Positions 42,930 to 51,908 of a DNA stretch of 64,000 nucleotides are shown here, one piece after another (positions within the stretch are counted from its first letter, which is position 1; the number at the start of each line of letters is the position of its first letter). The notes under the pieces are model-generated. The model ran no database searches and had not been told where the DNA came from. It saw nothing but the letters and a program-made list of their open reading frames with translations. The position numbers and the translations under genes are program-made. This DNA is from Streptomyces chrestomyceticus JCM 4735 (GTDB lineage: Bacteria; Actinomycetota; Actinomycetes; Streptomycetales; Streptomycetaceae): NCBI RefSeq assembly GCF_003865135.1, contig NZ_BHZC01000001.1, forward strand, positions 372,001 to 436,000, given 5' to 3'.

Positions 42930-44212
42930 GAGGTGCCGCCCTCCGCGGCGGAGGAGACCTCGCGGCCGGACGCCGGGCCGCCGCTCTCCCGGGCCGGTGG
43001 TTGGTCAGGGAACAGGGAGCGTCCCCTGGCCAGCACGACGAGCAGGGCGACGCACAGGACGATGGCCAGGCCCTGGAACGCGCTGACCACTTGAAGGGGC
43101 GAGAAGCGCTCCAGCAACGCCGCGCTGACGATCATGCCGAGGCCGAAACCGCTGTTCTCGGCCGACGCGGAGAGGCCGAAGAGGCGTCCGCGCTGCTCGT
43201 CGGGGGCGGCCTGCAGCCGGGAGACGTACGCGATCTCCGTGAACCCGTCGGCCATGCCGGCGACGAGCGCGGCGGCCGCGGCCGGAACGGCCGGCAGTCC
43301 GCTGAAGACCACGATGAACGCCGCCGACATCACGATGGAGCCGAGTGCGAAGGCGCGCTCCCCCGGCGACCAGCCGGTCTTGCCGGTACGCCGGGAGCAC
43401 ACCTGCTGCGCCACGATGTTGCCGATCGCCCAGGTCGCCCAGAACTGGCTGATGAACGTTGCCGGATGCGAAGGGTCCAGGGCGCTGGAGTAGATGGGCA
43501 GGGCCACGTTGTGCGACGACGAGCCGAGGCCGTCGGCCGCGCGGACCGCGACCATGACCGCCAGCAGCGGCGCCGCCTTCAGCAGCGCGAAGGAGGCCCA
43601 GCGGCCGGTGCCCGCGTCGTCCGCCGCGGCGCCGTCGGCCGTGCTCTCCTCGGCCACGGCCCGGGTACGGATGGGCAGCAGGAAGAGGACCGTCGCGGAG
43701 ACCGTGAAGGTGATGGCGTCCAGCACGAAGGCGGTGGTGTAGCCGAACTCCGCGACGACCACGCCCGCCGAGGCGAAACCGGCGATCATGGCCAGTGAAC
43801 GGCCGGTGACCAGCAGGCCGTTGGCCCTGGTCCGCAGATCGGCGCCGACGATCTCCGGGACGCTGCTGCGCAGCGCCACCTGGGAGAGGGTCGAGCAGGC
43901 GCCGGTCACCACGGCGAGCGCGAACAGCAGGGCCACGCGCGCTCCGTCGGGTGCCAGGAGCAGCAGCGCCAGGGCCACCGCCTGGGTGAGGTCCGCGCAC
44001 ACCATCAGCCGTTTGCGGTCGTAACGCGAGACCAGCCGGCCGCTGACGAAACCCGACAGTACGCTGGTGATCAGCCGTACCGCCATGAACAGGCCGGCGG
44101 TCAGCGCGCTGCCCGTGACCTGGTAGACGAAGACGTTCAGCGCCACCATGTTCAGGTAACTGCCGTACGCCGAGACGGCATTGCCGACGACGAGCAGCCG
44201 GAAGTGCCCCAC
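42926..44212 (-). CDS. MFS exporter of the PKS-NRPS operon
   Basis: A 428-residue major-facilitator protein with about 12 spans, similar in layout to the EntS/MFS_3 group. I take the GTG at 44212, where GAGGGGG lies nine bases upstream and the first span follows directly (FRLLVVGNAVSAYGSYLNMV). The longer frame to 44326 would include the operator palindrome. 'GRLVSRYDRKRLMV' is the usual loop 2-3 motif. Its stop overlaps the PKS start, so it probably exports the product and is co-expressed with the synthetases. Confidence 0.88.
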   Translation of the reverse strand: MGHFRLLVVGNAVSAYGSYLNMVALNVFVYQVTGSALTAGLFMAVRLITSVLSGFVSGRLVSRYDRKRLMVCADLTQAVALALLLLAPDGARVALLFALAVVTGACSTLSQVALRSSVPEIVGADLRTRANGLLVTGRSLAMIAGFASAGVVVAEFGYTTAFVLDAITFTVSATVLFLLPIRTRAVAEESTADGAAADDAGTGRWASFALLKAAPLLAVMVAVRAADGLGSSSHNVALPIYSSALDPSHPATFISQFWATWAIGNIVAQQVCSRRTGKTGWSPGERAFALGSIVMSAAFIVVFSGLPAVPAAAAALVAGMADGFTEIAYVSRLQAAPDEQRGRLFGLSASAENSGFGLGMIVSAALLERFSPLQVVSAFQGLAIVLCVALLVVLARGRSLFPDQPPARESGGPASGREVSSAAEGGTS

Positions 44213-44677
44213 TCTCTTGTTCCCCCTCAAACGCCCCGTGCCGGCCTGGTCCACCACACGGACGGCGGAGGACGTAAGTACGCACTTACGGTCACCCGGT
44301 TCGCGAAACGCCTGGAGACGCATCATCCGGTGACTTGACCCGCGCTCGACCGCGCGTGTAGGGGCATGGCGGGGACGGTCGCGGCCTTCTTGCGTTTTGC
44401 CGCGTCCGTGGTTAGATCAAGCCGCATGTCACGGGGGATGTGCTGCCCCCGCGGCACCGTCGGCAGTTCCGCTCCGTACCCGCGGGAGGGCGCACCATGT
44501 CCGGTCCCGCTCGGGCCGTCTTTCCGGCGTTGAGCCGACGAGCACCGCGCAGCGCGGCGGCCGTACCACGGCCTTGCCGCGCTCCATCCGCTCCGCCCGC
44601 GCCGCCGGACCGATCGACCTGACGCCGCGGGCCGCCGGATCTTCCCTGCTCCACCATCACCCCCCTTGGAGGAAGAG
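44213..44677. other. Divergent control region between the PKS-NRPS operon and the small LuxR gene
   Basis: About 465 bases. The palindrome at 44273-44290 lies on the MFS side. On the plus strand TTGCGT (44390-44395) and TAGATC (44413-44418), 17 bases apart, could be a weak promoter for the LuxR-type gene; that would leave a leader of some 250 bases. No gene is seen in it. Confidence 0.4.
44273..44290. promoter_or_regulatory. Operator-like palindrome upstream of the MFS-PKS-NRPS operon
   Basis: CGTAAGT-ACGC-ACTTACG is a perfect seven-base inverted repeat about 60 bases before the MFS start. Its A/T content stands out from the surroundings. It resembles TetR-type operators, but no TetR gene is adjacent. 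Confidence 0.6.
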
Positions 44678-44899
44678 ATGTCGGACCACAGCGCGCCCAC
44701 CATGCCGCCGCTGCTGTCCCCCCGGGAGCGAGAGGTACTGTCGCACATCGCCGAGGGCCTGACATACGACCAGACGGCCAGGCGACTGGGCATCAGTGTC
44801 CATACGGTCAGCACCTACTTGCGCCGTATACGGGCCAAGCACCCGGCTCCGACCCTCGCTCATCTCGTACGTCTCCAGTTGGCGCAGAACAGCGGCTGA
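44678..44899 (+). CDS. Stand-alone LuxR-type helix-turn-helix protein
   Basis: A 73-residue protein made of little more than a GerE/LuxR DNA-binding domain ('LSPREREVLSHIAEGLTYDQTARRLGISVHTVSTYLRRIRAK'). GGAGGAAGAG precedes the ATG. There is no receiver or ligand domain, so any control must come from expression level or partner proteins. It sits between the PKS-NRPS operon and the carotenoid genes and could serve either. Confidence 0.88.
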   Translation: MSDHSAPTMPPLLSPREREVLSHIAEGLTYDQTARRLGISVHTVSTYLRRIRAKHPAPTLAHLVRLQLAQNSG

Positions 44900-45266
44900 C
44901 GGTCCGCGGGCCACGGCGCGTCCGTTGCGGCGCGCCTGCGATGGCTGAATTTCGCCCGTTCAATGGCCGGTATCCGGACAACCTCACGGGACCATGTCCC
45001 CTGCCTCGCTGTCCGCCGGAGGTGCGGGCCGGTGTACGGACGAGGGACGCCACCGGGTTTCACCGGGCGGCACCGGGTACCCGCGTCCTCCGAAGGGAGC
45101 AGGCCCGGACGTGGCGTCCCGACGGCGCGCGGGTCCCGTGGTGAACTGCGGGCACGGGCGCCGGCGGCACCGGACACGCGCCCGGCCCGTCCGGCGACGC
45201 GTCCGAGGGGTGGCCGCGGTCCACGTGGGGCAGCGTCCACCGGCCGGTTCGACGGAAGGACGGGTG
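44900..45266. other. Upstream region of crtE
   Basis: About 370 bases between the small LuxR gene and crtE. The crtE frame stays open through most of it, but the translation is Arg/Gly-rich and not prenyltransferase-like. I see no clean promoter. The crtE genes may be expressed from here or from the LuxR transcript. Confidence 0.4.
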
Positions 45267-46547
45267 ATGCGCCGTATCCGGACAGCGGACGACCAGGGAA
45301 CGGATCAGGCCCGGGCGGTGGACGCGGATGTCGCGGGCGCCGTCGAACGGGTGCTGGACGAGGTGCTCGGCGCCCGGCTCGCCGAAGCCGCGGCGGCCGA
45401 CGCCCTGTTCGGCCGGGACATCGCCGAACGCGTCGCGCGCTTCACGCTGGGCGGCGGCAAGCGGCTGCGCGGCCGGTTCGTGTGGTGGGGCCTGCGGGTC
45501 TGCGGGGGCGGCGGTGAGACGGCGGGCGCCGCGCTGCGGCTGGCCGCCGCGCTCGAACTCGTCCAGACCTGCGCGCTGGTGCACGACGACGTGATGGACG
45601 GCGCCGAGCTGCGCAGGGGCAGGCCCGCTCTGCACGCGGAGGTGCGGGGGCAGTACGCCCAACAGTCCGGCCAGGAGCGGCCCGTTCGGTCGGCGGAAAC
45701 GTTCGGCCGGTCGGTGGAGACAGCGGGCCGGTTCACGGAGACATCGGGCCGCTCCGCGGAGACGTCCGGCCGGTCCGCGGAATCGTTCGGCCGGTCCGCG
45801 GCGATCCTGGCCGGTGACCTCGCGCTGGCCTGGGCCGACGACACCGTTATGGACACCTCCTTCCCCGCCTCCGCGCGGTCCGCGGTACACGCCCTGTGGC
45901 GGACCATGCGGACCGAGATGGTCGCCGGCCAGTACCTCGACCTGCACGGCCAGGTCACCGCGTGCCGCTCCCCCGCCCGCGCGGTCCGCACCGCCCGTCT
46001 CAAAAGTGCCCGCTACTCGGTCGAACGGCCGCTCCTGATGGCCCTGGCCGGCGCCGACGACCGGACCGCCGGCGCGCTGCGCTCGGCGGGCCGCTGCGCC
46101 GGGCTCGCCTTCCAACTCCACGACGACCTGCTGGGGGTGTTCGGTGACCCGGAGAAGACCGGGAAACCGTCCGGTGACGACATTCGCGAAGGCAAGCCGA
46201 CCTACCTCACCACGGTCGCCCGCGCCCGGGCGGAAGCCGCCGGTGACGACGGGGCCCTCGGCGTCCTCGACGCGGCACTGGGCGACCCGGACCTCTCCGC
46301 CGCCGCCGTGGACCGCGTACGGGACGTGTTCGTCTCGACCGGGGCCCGCGCCGCCCTGGAGGACAAGATCGAGACCCTCGCCGACCGGAGTACGGCGTAC
46401 CTGGCCGGCCTGCGTACCGCCGACCCGGCCGCCCTCCGCCACCTGCACGCGCTGCTCCGGGCGACGGCCGGCGCCCGCCCGCACGCCCCGCCGGGCGGCT
46501 CTCCCGTGACGGTGCCCGTCGTGGCGGCCCGCGCAGGTGAACGGTGA
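45267..46547 (+). CDS. crtE: Geranylgeranyl diphosphate synthase
   Basis: A 426-residue trans-prenyltransferase. The first Asp-rich motif is in 'LVHDDVMDGAELRRGRPALH', the second in 'FQLHDDLLGVFGDPEKTGKPSGDDIREGK', and the N-terminal substrate site is 'GGGKRLRGRF'. It would make GGPP, the precursor of phytoene. Between the first motif and 'AILAGDLALAWAD' lies an unusual insertion made of seven-residue repeats (T-S-G-R-S-A-E type), which lengthens the protein beyond the usual 350-380 residues. Its stop overlaps the crtI start (GTGA). Confidence 0.92.
   Translation: MRRIRTADDQGTDQARAVDADVAGAVERVLDEVLGARLAEAAAADALFGRDIAERVARFTLGGGKRLRGRFVWWGLRVCGGGGETAGAALRLAAALELVQTCALVHDDVMDGAELRRGRPALHAEVRGQYAQQSGQERPVRSAETFGRSVETAGRFTETSGRSAETSGRSAESFGRSAAILAGDLALAWADDTVMDTSFPASARSAVHALWRTMRTEMVAGQYLDLHGQVTACRSPARAVRTARLKSARYSVERPLLMALAGADDRTAGALRSAGRCAGLAFQLHDDLLGVFGDPEKTGKPSGDDIREGKPTYLTTVARARAEAAGDDGALGVLDAALGDPDLSAAAVDRVRDVFVSTGARAALEDKIETLADRSTAYLAGLRTADPAALRHLHALLRATAGARPHAPPGGSPVTVPVVAARAGER
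45699..45803. repeat. Five 21-base tandem repeats inside crtE
   Basis: Degenerate 21-base units, e.g. ACGTCCGGCCGGTCCGCGGA plus one base, run in frame from 45699 to 45803, with a weaker sixth copy just before (45678). They encode T/S-x-G-R-S-x-E heptads. The last unit merges into the conserved GRSAAIL of the enzyme, suggesting the array grew by duplicating that segment. Confidence 0.8.
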
Positions 46548-48115
46548 AGTCCGTACCCGGCCGCACCGACCACGTCGTCGTGATCGGCGCCGGGCTGTCC
46601 GGGCTGTCCGCCGCGCTGCATCTGCTCGGCGCCGGGCGGCGGGTGACCGTGGTCGAGCGCGGGCTCCGGCCCGGCGGCCGGTGCGGCCGCCTCGAACGCG
46701 GCGGCTACCTGATCGACACCGGGCCGACCGTGCTGACCATGCCGGACCTGGCCGAGGAGGCGTTCGCCGCGGTCGGCGCCTCGATGGCCGGGCGGCTGGA
46801 CCTGGTGCCCCTGCACCCCGCCTACCGCGCCCGGTTCGCCGACGGCAGCACGCTCGACGTGCACACCGGCGCGGAGGCCATGGAGACGGAGATCGAACGG
46901 TTCGCCGGGGCCCGGGAGGCCGCGGGCTACCGGCGGCTGCGCTCCTGGCTGAGCCGCCTGTACACGGTCCAGATGCGGCGCTTCATCGACGCCAACTTCG
47001 ACTCGCCGCTGCAACTGCTCCACCCCGACCTGGCCCGCCTCGCGGCGCTCGGCGGCTTCGGCCGGCTCGACGCCCGGATCGGCCGGTTCCTGACCGACGA
47101 GCGGGTGCGCCGCGTCTTCTCCTTCCAGTCCCTGTACGCGGGCGTGCCGCCGGCCCGTGCGCTCGCCGCGTACGCCGTCATCGCCTACATGGACACGGTG
47201 GCCGGCGTGTACTTCCCGCGCGGCGGGATGCACGCGCTGCCCCGCGCCATGGCGGACGCCGCGGCCGAGGCGGGCGGGGAGTTCCGGTACGGGCACGAGG
47301 TGCGCGCGCTGGAACGTTCCGGCGGCCGGGTCACCGCCGTCGTCACCGACGCCGGACGCGTCCCGTGCGACGCCGTGGTGCTCACCGCCGACCTGCCCGA
47401 GGCGTACCGTCTGCTCGGCCGCACCCCGCGCCGCCCGCTGCCGCTGCGCCGCTCCCCCTCGGCCGTCGTCCTGCACGCGGGCACCTCCGCGACCTGGCCG
47501 GAACCGGGCCACCACACCATCTCGTTCGGCGCCGCCTGGCACCGTACGTTCCACGAACTGACCCGCACCGGCACGCTGATGAGCGACCCCTCACTGCTGC
47601 TGACCCGGCCGACCGCCACCGACCCGTCGCTCGCCCCGCCCGGCCGCCACCTGCACTACGTCCTCGCACCCTGCCCCAACACCGACATCGGGCCCGGCGT
47701 GCACGCCTGGCGCGGCCTCGGCCCCCGCTACCGCACCGCGCTCCTCGCCGAACTGGACCGGCGCGGCTTCACCGGTCTGGACGCGGCGGCCGAGGAGGAG
47801 TGCCTGGTCACCCCGGCGGACTGGAGCCGTCAGGGGCACGGCGCGGGCACCCCGTTCTCCGCCGCCCACACCTTCGCGCAGACCGGACCGTTCCGCCCCC
47901 GCAACCTGGTGCGCGGCACCGAGAACGCCGTACTCGCCGGGTGCGGAACCACCCCGGGCGTCGGAGTGCCCACCGTGCTGGTCTCGGGAAAGCTGGCCGC
48001 CGCGCGGGTGACCGGAGGGGCTTCCGCGAGGCCCGCCAGGGTGACCGACCTCGGCGCGCGCCGCCGCCCCGCCCGTAGGGCGGAGGGCCCCCGCACACCG
48101 GAGGAGACCCCATGA
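46544..48115 (+). CDS. crtI: Phytoene desaturase
   Basis: A 523-residue FAD-dependent desaturase. It has the N-terminal dinucleotide motif '[21 protein letters not shown]', '[21 protein letters not shown]', and the C-terminal '[29 protein letters not shown]' flavin site. It converts phytoene to lycopene in the membrane. Start (GTG) and stop overlap crtE and crtB respectively, so crtE-I-B are translationally coupled. The last 50 residues are Arg/Pro-rich. Confidence 0.94.
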   Translation: MKSVPGRTDHVVVIGAGLSGLSAALHLLGAGRRVTVVERGLRPGGRCGRLERGGYLIDTGPTVLTMPDLAEEAFAAVGASMAGRLDLVPLHPAYRARFADGSTLDVHTGAEAMETEIERFAGAREAAGYRRLRSWLSRLYTVQMRRFIDANFDSPLQLLHPDLARLAALGGFGRLDARIGRFLTDERVRRVFSFQSLYAGVPPARALAAYAVIAYMDTVAGVYFPRGGMHALPRAMADAAAEAGGEFRYGHEVRALERSGGRVTAVVTDAGRVPCDAVVLTADLPEAYRLLGRTPRRPLPLRRSPSAVVLHAGTSATWPEPGHHTISFGAAWHRTFHELTRTGTLMSDPSLLLTRPTATDPSLAPPGRHLHYVLAPCPNTDIGPGVHAWRGLGPRYRTALLAELDRRGFTGLDAAAEEECLVTPADWSRQGHGAGTPFSAAHTFAQTGPFRPRNLVRGTENAVLAGCGTTPGVGVPTVLVSGKLAAARVTGGASARPARVTDLGARRRPARRAEGPRTPEETP

Positions 48116-50079
48116 CCGCCCGGGAACTCGACGCCGCGGGCATCACCGAGCCCGCGCTGCGCGCCGCCTACGCCCACTGCCGCCGCCTCAACGCCCGGCA
48201 CGGCAAGACGTACTTCCTGGCCACCAGGCTGCTGCCGGTCGCCCGCCGGCCCGCCGTGCACGCCCTCTACGGGTTCGCCCGCTGGGCGGACGACATCGTC
48301 GACAGCCTGGACGCCGACGCCACCCCGCAGGAACGCGCCTCGGCCCTGCACGCCCTGGAGACGCAGCTCGACGCGGGCCTCGCCCGGGGCGGCGGCGACG
48401 AGCCGGTCGTACGGGCGCTGGCGCACACCAGCGCCGTCTACGGCATCGACCCGGCGTACTTCACCGCCTTCATGGCCTCCATGCGCGCCGACCTGGAAGT
48501 GACCGACTACCCGACCTACGACGACCTGCGCCGCTACATGTACGGCTCGGCCGAGGTCATCGGTCTCCAGATGCTGCCGGTCCTCGGCACGGTCACGCCG
48601 CGCGCGGAGGCCGCGCCGCACGCCGCCGCGCTCGGAGCGGCCTTCCAGCTCACCAACTTCCTGCGGGACGTGGGCGAGGACCTGGACCGGGGCCGCGTCT
48701 ACCTGCCCGCCGACCTGCTGGCCGCGCACGACGTGGACCGGGAACTGCTCCGGTGGAGCCGGCTGACCGGCGGCGCGGACGCCCGGATCACCGAGGCGCT
48801 GCGGGCCGCCGCCGACCTCACCCGGGGCGTCTACCGCCGGGCCGCGCCCGGCGTCGCCATGCTCGATCCGGTCTCCCGGCCGTGCATCCGTACCGCCTTC
48901 ATCCTCTACCGCGGCATCCTGGACGCCGTGGAGGCCGACGGCTTCGCGGTCCTGCACCGCCGCGCCGTCGTCTCGCGCCCGGTCCGGGCGACCGTGGCCC
49001 TGGACGGCCTGGTACGGGTCACGGCGGCCCGCACGGCAGAACGCACCGCGACACGCCCGGGAGGAAGCACCGTGGACGCTCCCCGCCGCCCCGCCGGACG
49101 CGGCCGGTACCCGCTGAGCCTGCGCCGGCGGCCCGTCGCGTGGGAGCGCCAGCGGCCCACCTGGCGGGACGCCGCGCCCGGAGTGATCGCGGGCGCGCTG
49201 GAACGTGCCAGGTCCCGGCCGTCCGGCAACTGGTACGCGGTGGGCGCCGCGCGGGACGTCGGCCGGGACCGGCCGCTGGGCCGGACCGTCGCCGGGGCGG
49301 AGGTGGTGCTGTGGCGCGCCGCCGACGGGCGGCTGCGCGGCGGCCCCGGCGCCTGCCCGCATCTGGGCGCGCCCCTGAAGGACAGTCCGGTGCGGTGCGG
49401 CACCCTCGTCTGCCACTGGCACGGACTCGCCCTGGACGGCGGCCCGTTCGCCGGGTGGGAGCCGTATCCGGTGTACGACGACGGGGTGCTGGTCTGGGTA
49501 CGGCTGGACCGGGCGGGCGGTGAGGAGCCGCTGGCCAGGCCCCGTGTCCCCCGGCGCCCGGACACCGCCGGGGCCGTGGCGTCCGTGTACACCGGCGTCG
49601 GCCGCTGCGAGCCGGAGGACGTGGTCGCCAACCGGCTCGACCCGTGGCACGGCGCCTGGTTCCACCCGTACTCCTTCGTCGACCTGACCGTGACGGACGG
49701 CCCGGCGGGCCCGGAGGACGCGTTGACGGTGGATGTCTCCTTCAAGGTGGCCGGGCGTCTGGTCGTCCCGGTCCGGGCGGAGTTCACCGCGCCCGGGCCG
49801 CGCACCGTGGTCATGCGCATCACCGAGGGCGAGGGGGCGGGCTCCGTGGTGGAGACCCACGCCACGCCGCTCGGCGCGGACGCCTCCGGCCGCCCGCGCA
49901 CCGCCGTCGTGGAAGCGGTCGTCGCCGCCTCCGCGCGCCCGGGGTTCGCGGTGGCCCGCGCCGCCGCTCCCCTGCTGCGGCCGCTGATGCGGGCGACGGC
50001 GGGGCGTCTGTGGCGCGACGACATGGCGTACGCGGAGCGGCGGTGGGAACTGCGCAGTTCGGGGCGCTTTCCCGGGTGA
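48112..50079 (+). CDS. crtB: Phytoene synthase fused to a Rieske-type (DUF5914-like) protein
   Basis: A 655-residue fusion. Residues 1-300 are phytoene synthase: '[15 protein letters not shown]' and '[22 protein letters not shown]' carry the two Asp-rich sites. From about residue 320 a separate protein begins ('[20 protein letters not shown]'), with a Rieske 2Fe-2S site (CPHLG...CHWHG) and a C-terminal domain of the kind linked to carotenoid clusters. In-frame at codon 321 there is a GTG (49072) with GGGAGGA just before it, exactly where a separate gene would start. The fusion probably arose by loss of the crtB stop, and the second half may also be made alone. CrtB condenses two GGPP to phytoene; the Rieske half is presumably an oxygenase or electron-transfer partner acting on carotenoids. 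Confidence 0.9.
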   Translation: MTARELDAAGITEPALRAAYAHCRRLNARHGKTYFLATRLLPVARRPAVHALYGFARWADDIVDSLDADATPQERASALHALETQLDAGLARGGGDEPVVRALAHTSAVYGIDPAYFTAFMASMRADLEVTDYPTYDDLRRYMYGSAEVIGLQMLPVLGTVTPRAEAAPHAAALGAAFQLTNFLRDVGEDLDRGRVYLPADLLAAHDVDRELLRWSRLTGGADARITEALRAAADLTRGVYRRAAPGVAMLDPVSRPCIRTAFILYRGILDAVEADGFAVLHRRAVVSRPVRATVALDGLVRVTAARTAERTATRPGGSTVDAPRRPAGRGRYPLSLRRRPVAWERQRPTWRDAAPGVIAGALERARSRPSGNWYAVGAARDVGRDRPLGRTVAGAEVVLWRAADGRLRGGPGACPHLGAPLKDSPVRCGTLVCHWHGLALDGGPFAGWEPYPVYDDGVLVWVRLDRAGGEEPLARPRVPRRPDTAGAVASVYTGVGRCEPEDVVANRLDPWHGAWFHPYSFVDLTVTDGPAGPEDALTVDVSFKVAGRLVVPVRAEFTAPGPRTVVMRITEGEGAGSVVETHATPLGADASGRPRTAVVEAVVAASARPGFAVARAAAPLLRPLMRATAGRLWRDDMAYAERRWELRSSGRFPG

Positions 50080-50181
50080 GGAGACCGGACGAGGAGGCCG
50101 CGTAGGATGCGAACGGCCGTACCCTGACGGCCCGTTCCGACGCCGGGCCGGCCCCGGACCCACTTCGTTCCCGGAGACGAC

Positions 50182-50742
50182 ATGAGCAGCGCTCTTCTAG
50201 TGATGGACGTCCAGCGGGCCATCGTGGACCTCGCCGACGACGGCTCCGGTTACCTGCCGCGCCTGCGCCGGGCGATCGACGGGGCCCGGGCGGCGGACAT
50301 CCCCGTGATCTACGTGGTCATCGCGCTGCGCCCCGGCTTCCCCGAAGTCGGCACGCGGAACCGGCCGCTGGCGGCCATCGCGCAGGCCGGGCTGTTCGTG
50401 GAGGGCGCGCCGGGCACCGAGATCCACCCCGAGGTGGCGCCCCGGCCGGGCGATGTGGTGGTCACCAAGAGGCGGGCGAGCGCGTTCTCGGGCAGCGATC
50501 TCGACGTGGTGCTGCGGGCGCGCGGCATCGACAGCCTCGTCCTGACCGGCATCGCCACCAGCGCCGTGGTGCTGTCCACCCTGTGCCAGGCGAACGACCT
50601 GGACTTCGGCCTCACCGTCCTGCCCGACGCCTGCCTGGACACCGACCCGGAGCTGCACCAGGTCCTCGTCGAGCGGCTGTTCCCGCAGTGGGCGGACGTC
50701 GTCACCGTGGACGACTGGGTCAAGGGGATCGCTCCTCGGTAG
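50182..50742 (+). CDS. Isochorismatase-like hydrolase-fold protein
   Basis: A 186-residue isochorismatase-fold protein. The Asp ('LLVMDVQRAIVD') and Lys ('VVVTKRRASAFSG') of the catalytic triad are present, but the position of the nucleophilic Cys reads 'TGIATSAVVLST', with Ala, so ordinary cysteine hydrolase chemistry is unlikely. GGAG lies six bases before the ATG. It splits the carotenoid cluster but has no evident link to it. Confidence 0.87.
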   Translation: MSSALLVMDVQRAIVDLADDGSGYLPRLRRAIDGARAADIPVIYVVIALRPGFPEVGTRNRPLAAIAQAGLFVEGAPGTEIHPEVAPRPGDVVVTKRRASAFSGSDLDVVLRARGIDSLVLTGIATSAVVLSTLCQANDLDFGLTVLPDACLDTDPELHQVLVERLFPQWADVVTVDDWVKGIAPR

Positions 50743-50774
50743 CGGGAGACCGGCCCGGGGCCGCAGGCCGGCCT

Positions 50775-51104
50775 TCAGCTCGCGAAGACCGTGCTGGCCA
50801 GGGCGACATGGACGGTGGTGCCGCCGATGATGCTCAGCAGCGCGTTGCGGCGCCAGAGATGCAGTCCGACGGTAGCGACCAGTGCCGCGAGGGGCGCGAT
50901 GGCGTGTGCCTGGGGCAGCGGCAGGTCGCGCAGGCAGTAGACGAGCAGGATCACCATGATGCCGGACGGCATGGTGGCGCTGAGGTACTGGAGTGTCTTG
51001 CTGGCGCGCAGAGAGGCCAGGACCGTAAAGGGCACGGCGCGCAAGGTCCAGTTGACGGCGGCCGAGACCGCAGCGGCCAGCAGAAGGTAGCGGGTGTCAG
51101 GCAT
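50775..51104 (-). CDS. azlD: Branched-chain amino-acid exporter small subunit AzlD
   Basis: A 109-residue protein with four hydrophobic spans: 'TLRAVPFTVLASLRASKTLQYLSATMPSGIMVILLVYCLRDL' is the AzlD pattern. It overlaps the end of azlC by eight bases; the two form a membrane exporter of branched-chain or related amino acids. Confidence 0.87.
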   Translation of the reverse strand: MPDTRYLLLAAAVSAAVNWTLRAVPFTVLASLRASKTLQYLSATMPSGIMVILLVYCLRDLPLPQAHAIAPLAALVATVGLHLWRRNALLSIIGGTTVHVALASTVFAS

Positions 51105-51840
51105 GTGACGGCCTCTTGCGGGTGGCGAGGTGACGGACCAGAAGTGCAACCGTGAACAAGGCGAACGCCACGGGCAGCATCTGCCCGGGGAGGACGGCGC
51201 GGGCGGCCAGCGCGCTGAGCAGCGCGAGGACAGGGGTGGGCAGGTCGCCACGGCGTTCGGCGACGGCGTCCAGGGCCAGGACGGCGAACAGGGCGGTCAT
51301 GGCGAAGTCCAGGCCGGTGACGCGGTCGGGTATCAGCGAGCCGAGCAGGGCGCCGACGGTGGCACCGCCGACCCAGTAGACCTGGAGGATCGCCTGGAGC
51401 GACAGGATGCGCGCGCCGGACCACGACCGGGCCTGTCCGCCGGTGGTCATGGCGTACGCCTCGTCGGTCAGGGCGAAGGTGCTGTACGCCTTGCCCAAGC
51501 GCCCCTGTACTCGGTGCAGGGGGAAGGACAGCGCGTAGAAGACGTGCCGGGCGTTGACCATGAAGCCGGTCAGGGCGACCGTGGCCAGTGGTGCCGCCGC
51601 GACGGTCAGGCCCACCAGCAGGAACTCGAACGATCCGGCGTAGACGACGGCGGCGAACAGCGGGGCGCACCACCGGGGCAGACCGGCGTGGGTGATGACG
51701 ACCCCGAGGGCCAGGCCGAGCGGCAGCAGGCCGAGCCCGACGGAGGCGGAGTCCTTCAGGGCCGCGAGGGCTTCGGTCCGCCGCCGGACCGGGGGCGTGG
51801 GGGCAGGGCGAGGGGGGTCGCTCACCGCGACCGGAAGCAT
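51097..51840 (-). CDS. azlC: Branched-chain amino-acid exporter large subunit AzlC
   Basis: A 247-residue membrane protein with the AzlC motifs 'SFEFLLVGLTVAAAPLATVALTGFMVNARHVFYALSF' and 'FALTDEAYAM'. The ATG at 51840 has a poor ribosome site. It is divergent from an Lrp/AsnC regulator with a palindrome between them, the standard azlC arrangement. Confidence 0.9.
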   Translation of the reverse strand: MLPVAVSDPPRPAPTPPVRRRTEALAALKDSASVGLGLLPLGLALGVVITHAGLPRWCAPLFAAVVYAGSFEFLLVGLTVAAAPLATVALTGFMVNARHVFYALSFPLHRVQGRLGKAYSTFALTDEAYAMTTGGQARSWSGARILSLQAILQVYWVGGATVGALLGSLIPDRVTGLDFAMTALFAVLALDAVAERRGDLPTPVLALLSALAARAVLPGQMLPVAFALFTVALLVRHLATRKRPSHA

Positions 51841-51848
51841 GGGCACAG

Positions 51849-51869
51849 GGAAATCGTAGAAAGATTTCC
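51849..51869. promoter_or_regulatory. Palindrome in the azlC-lrp intergenic region
   Basis: GGAAATC-GTAGAAA-GATTTCC is a perfect seven-base inverted repeat in the 68-base gap between the divergent azlC and lrp-like genes. It is A/T-rich and well placed to be the operator of the Lrp-type protein for both genes. Confidence 0.65.
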
Positions 51870-51908
51870 GCCTTATTTGGTTGCAGATAGTTCGCTTATG
51901 GTGGCGGT

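Noticed and set aside
40021..43086. 1021-codon plus-strand frame across the PKS
   Set aside because: Antisense shadow of the KS-AT region, same reasons as above.
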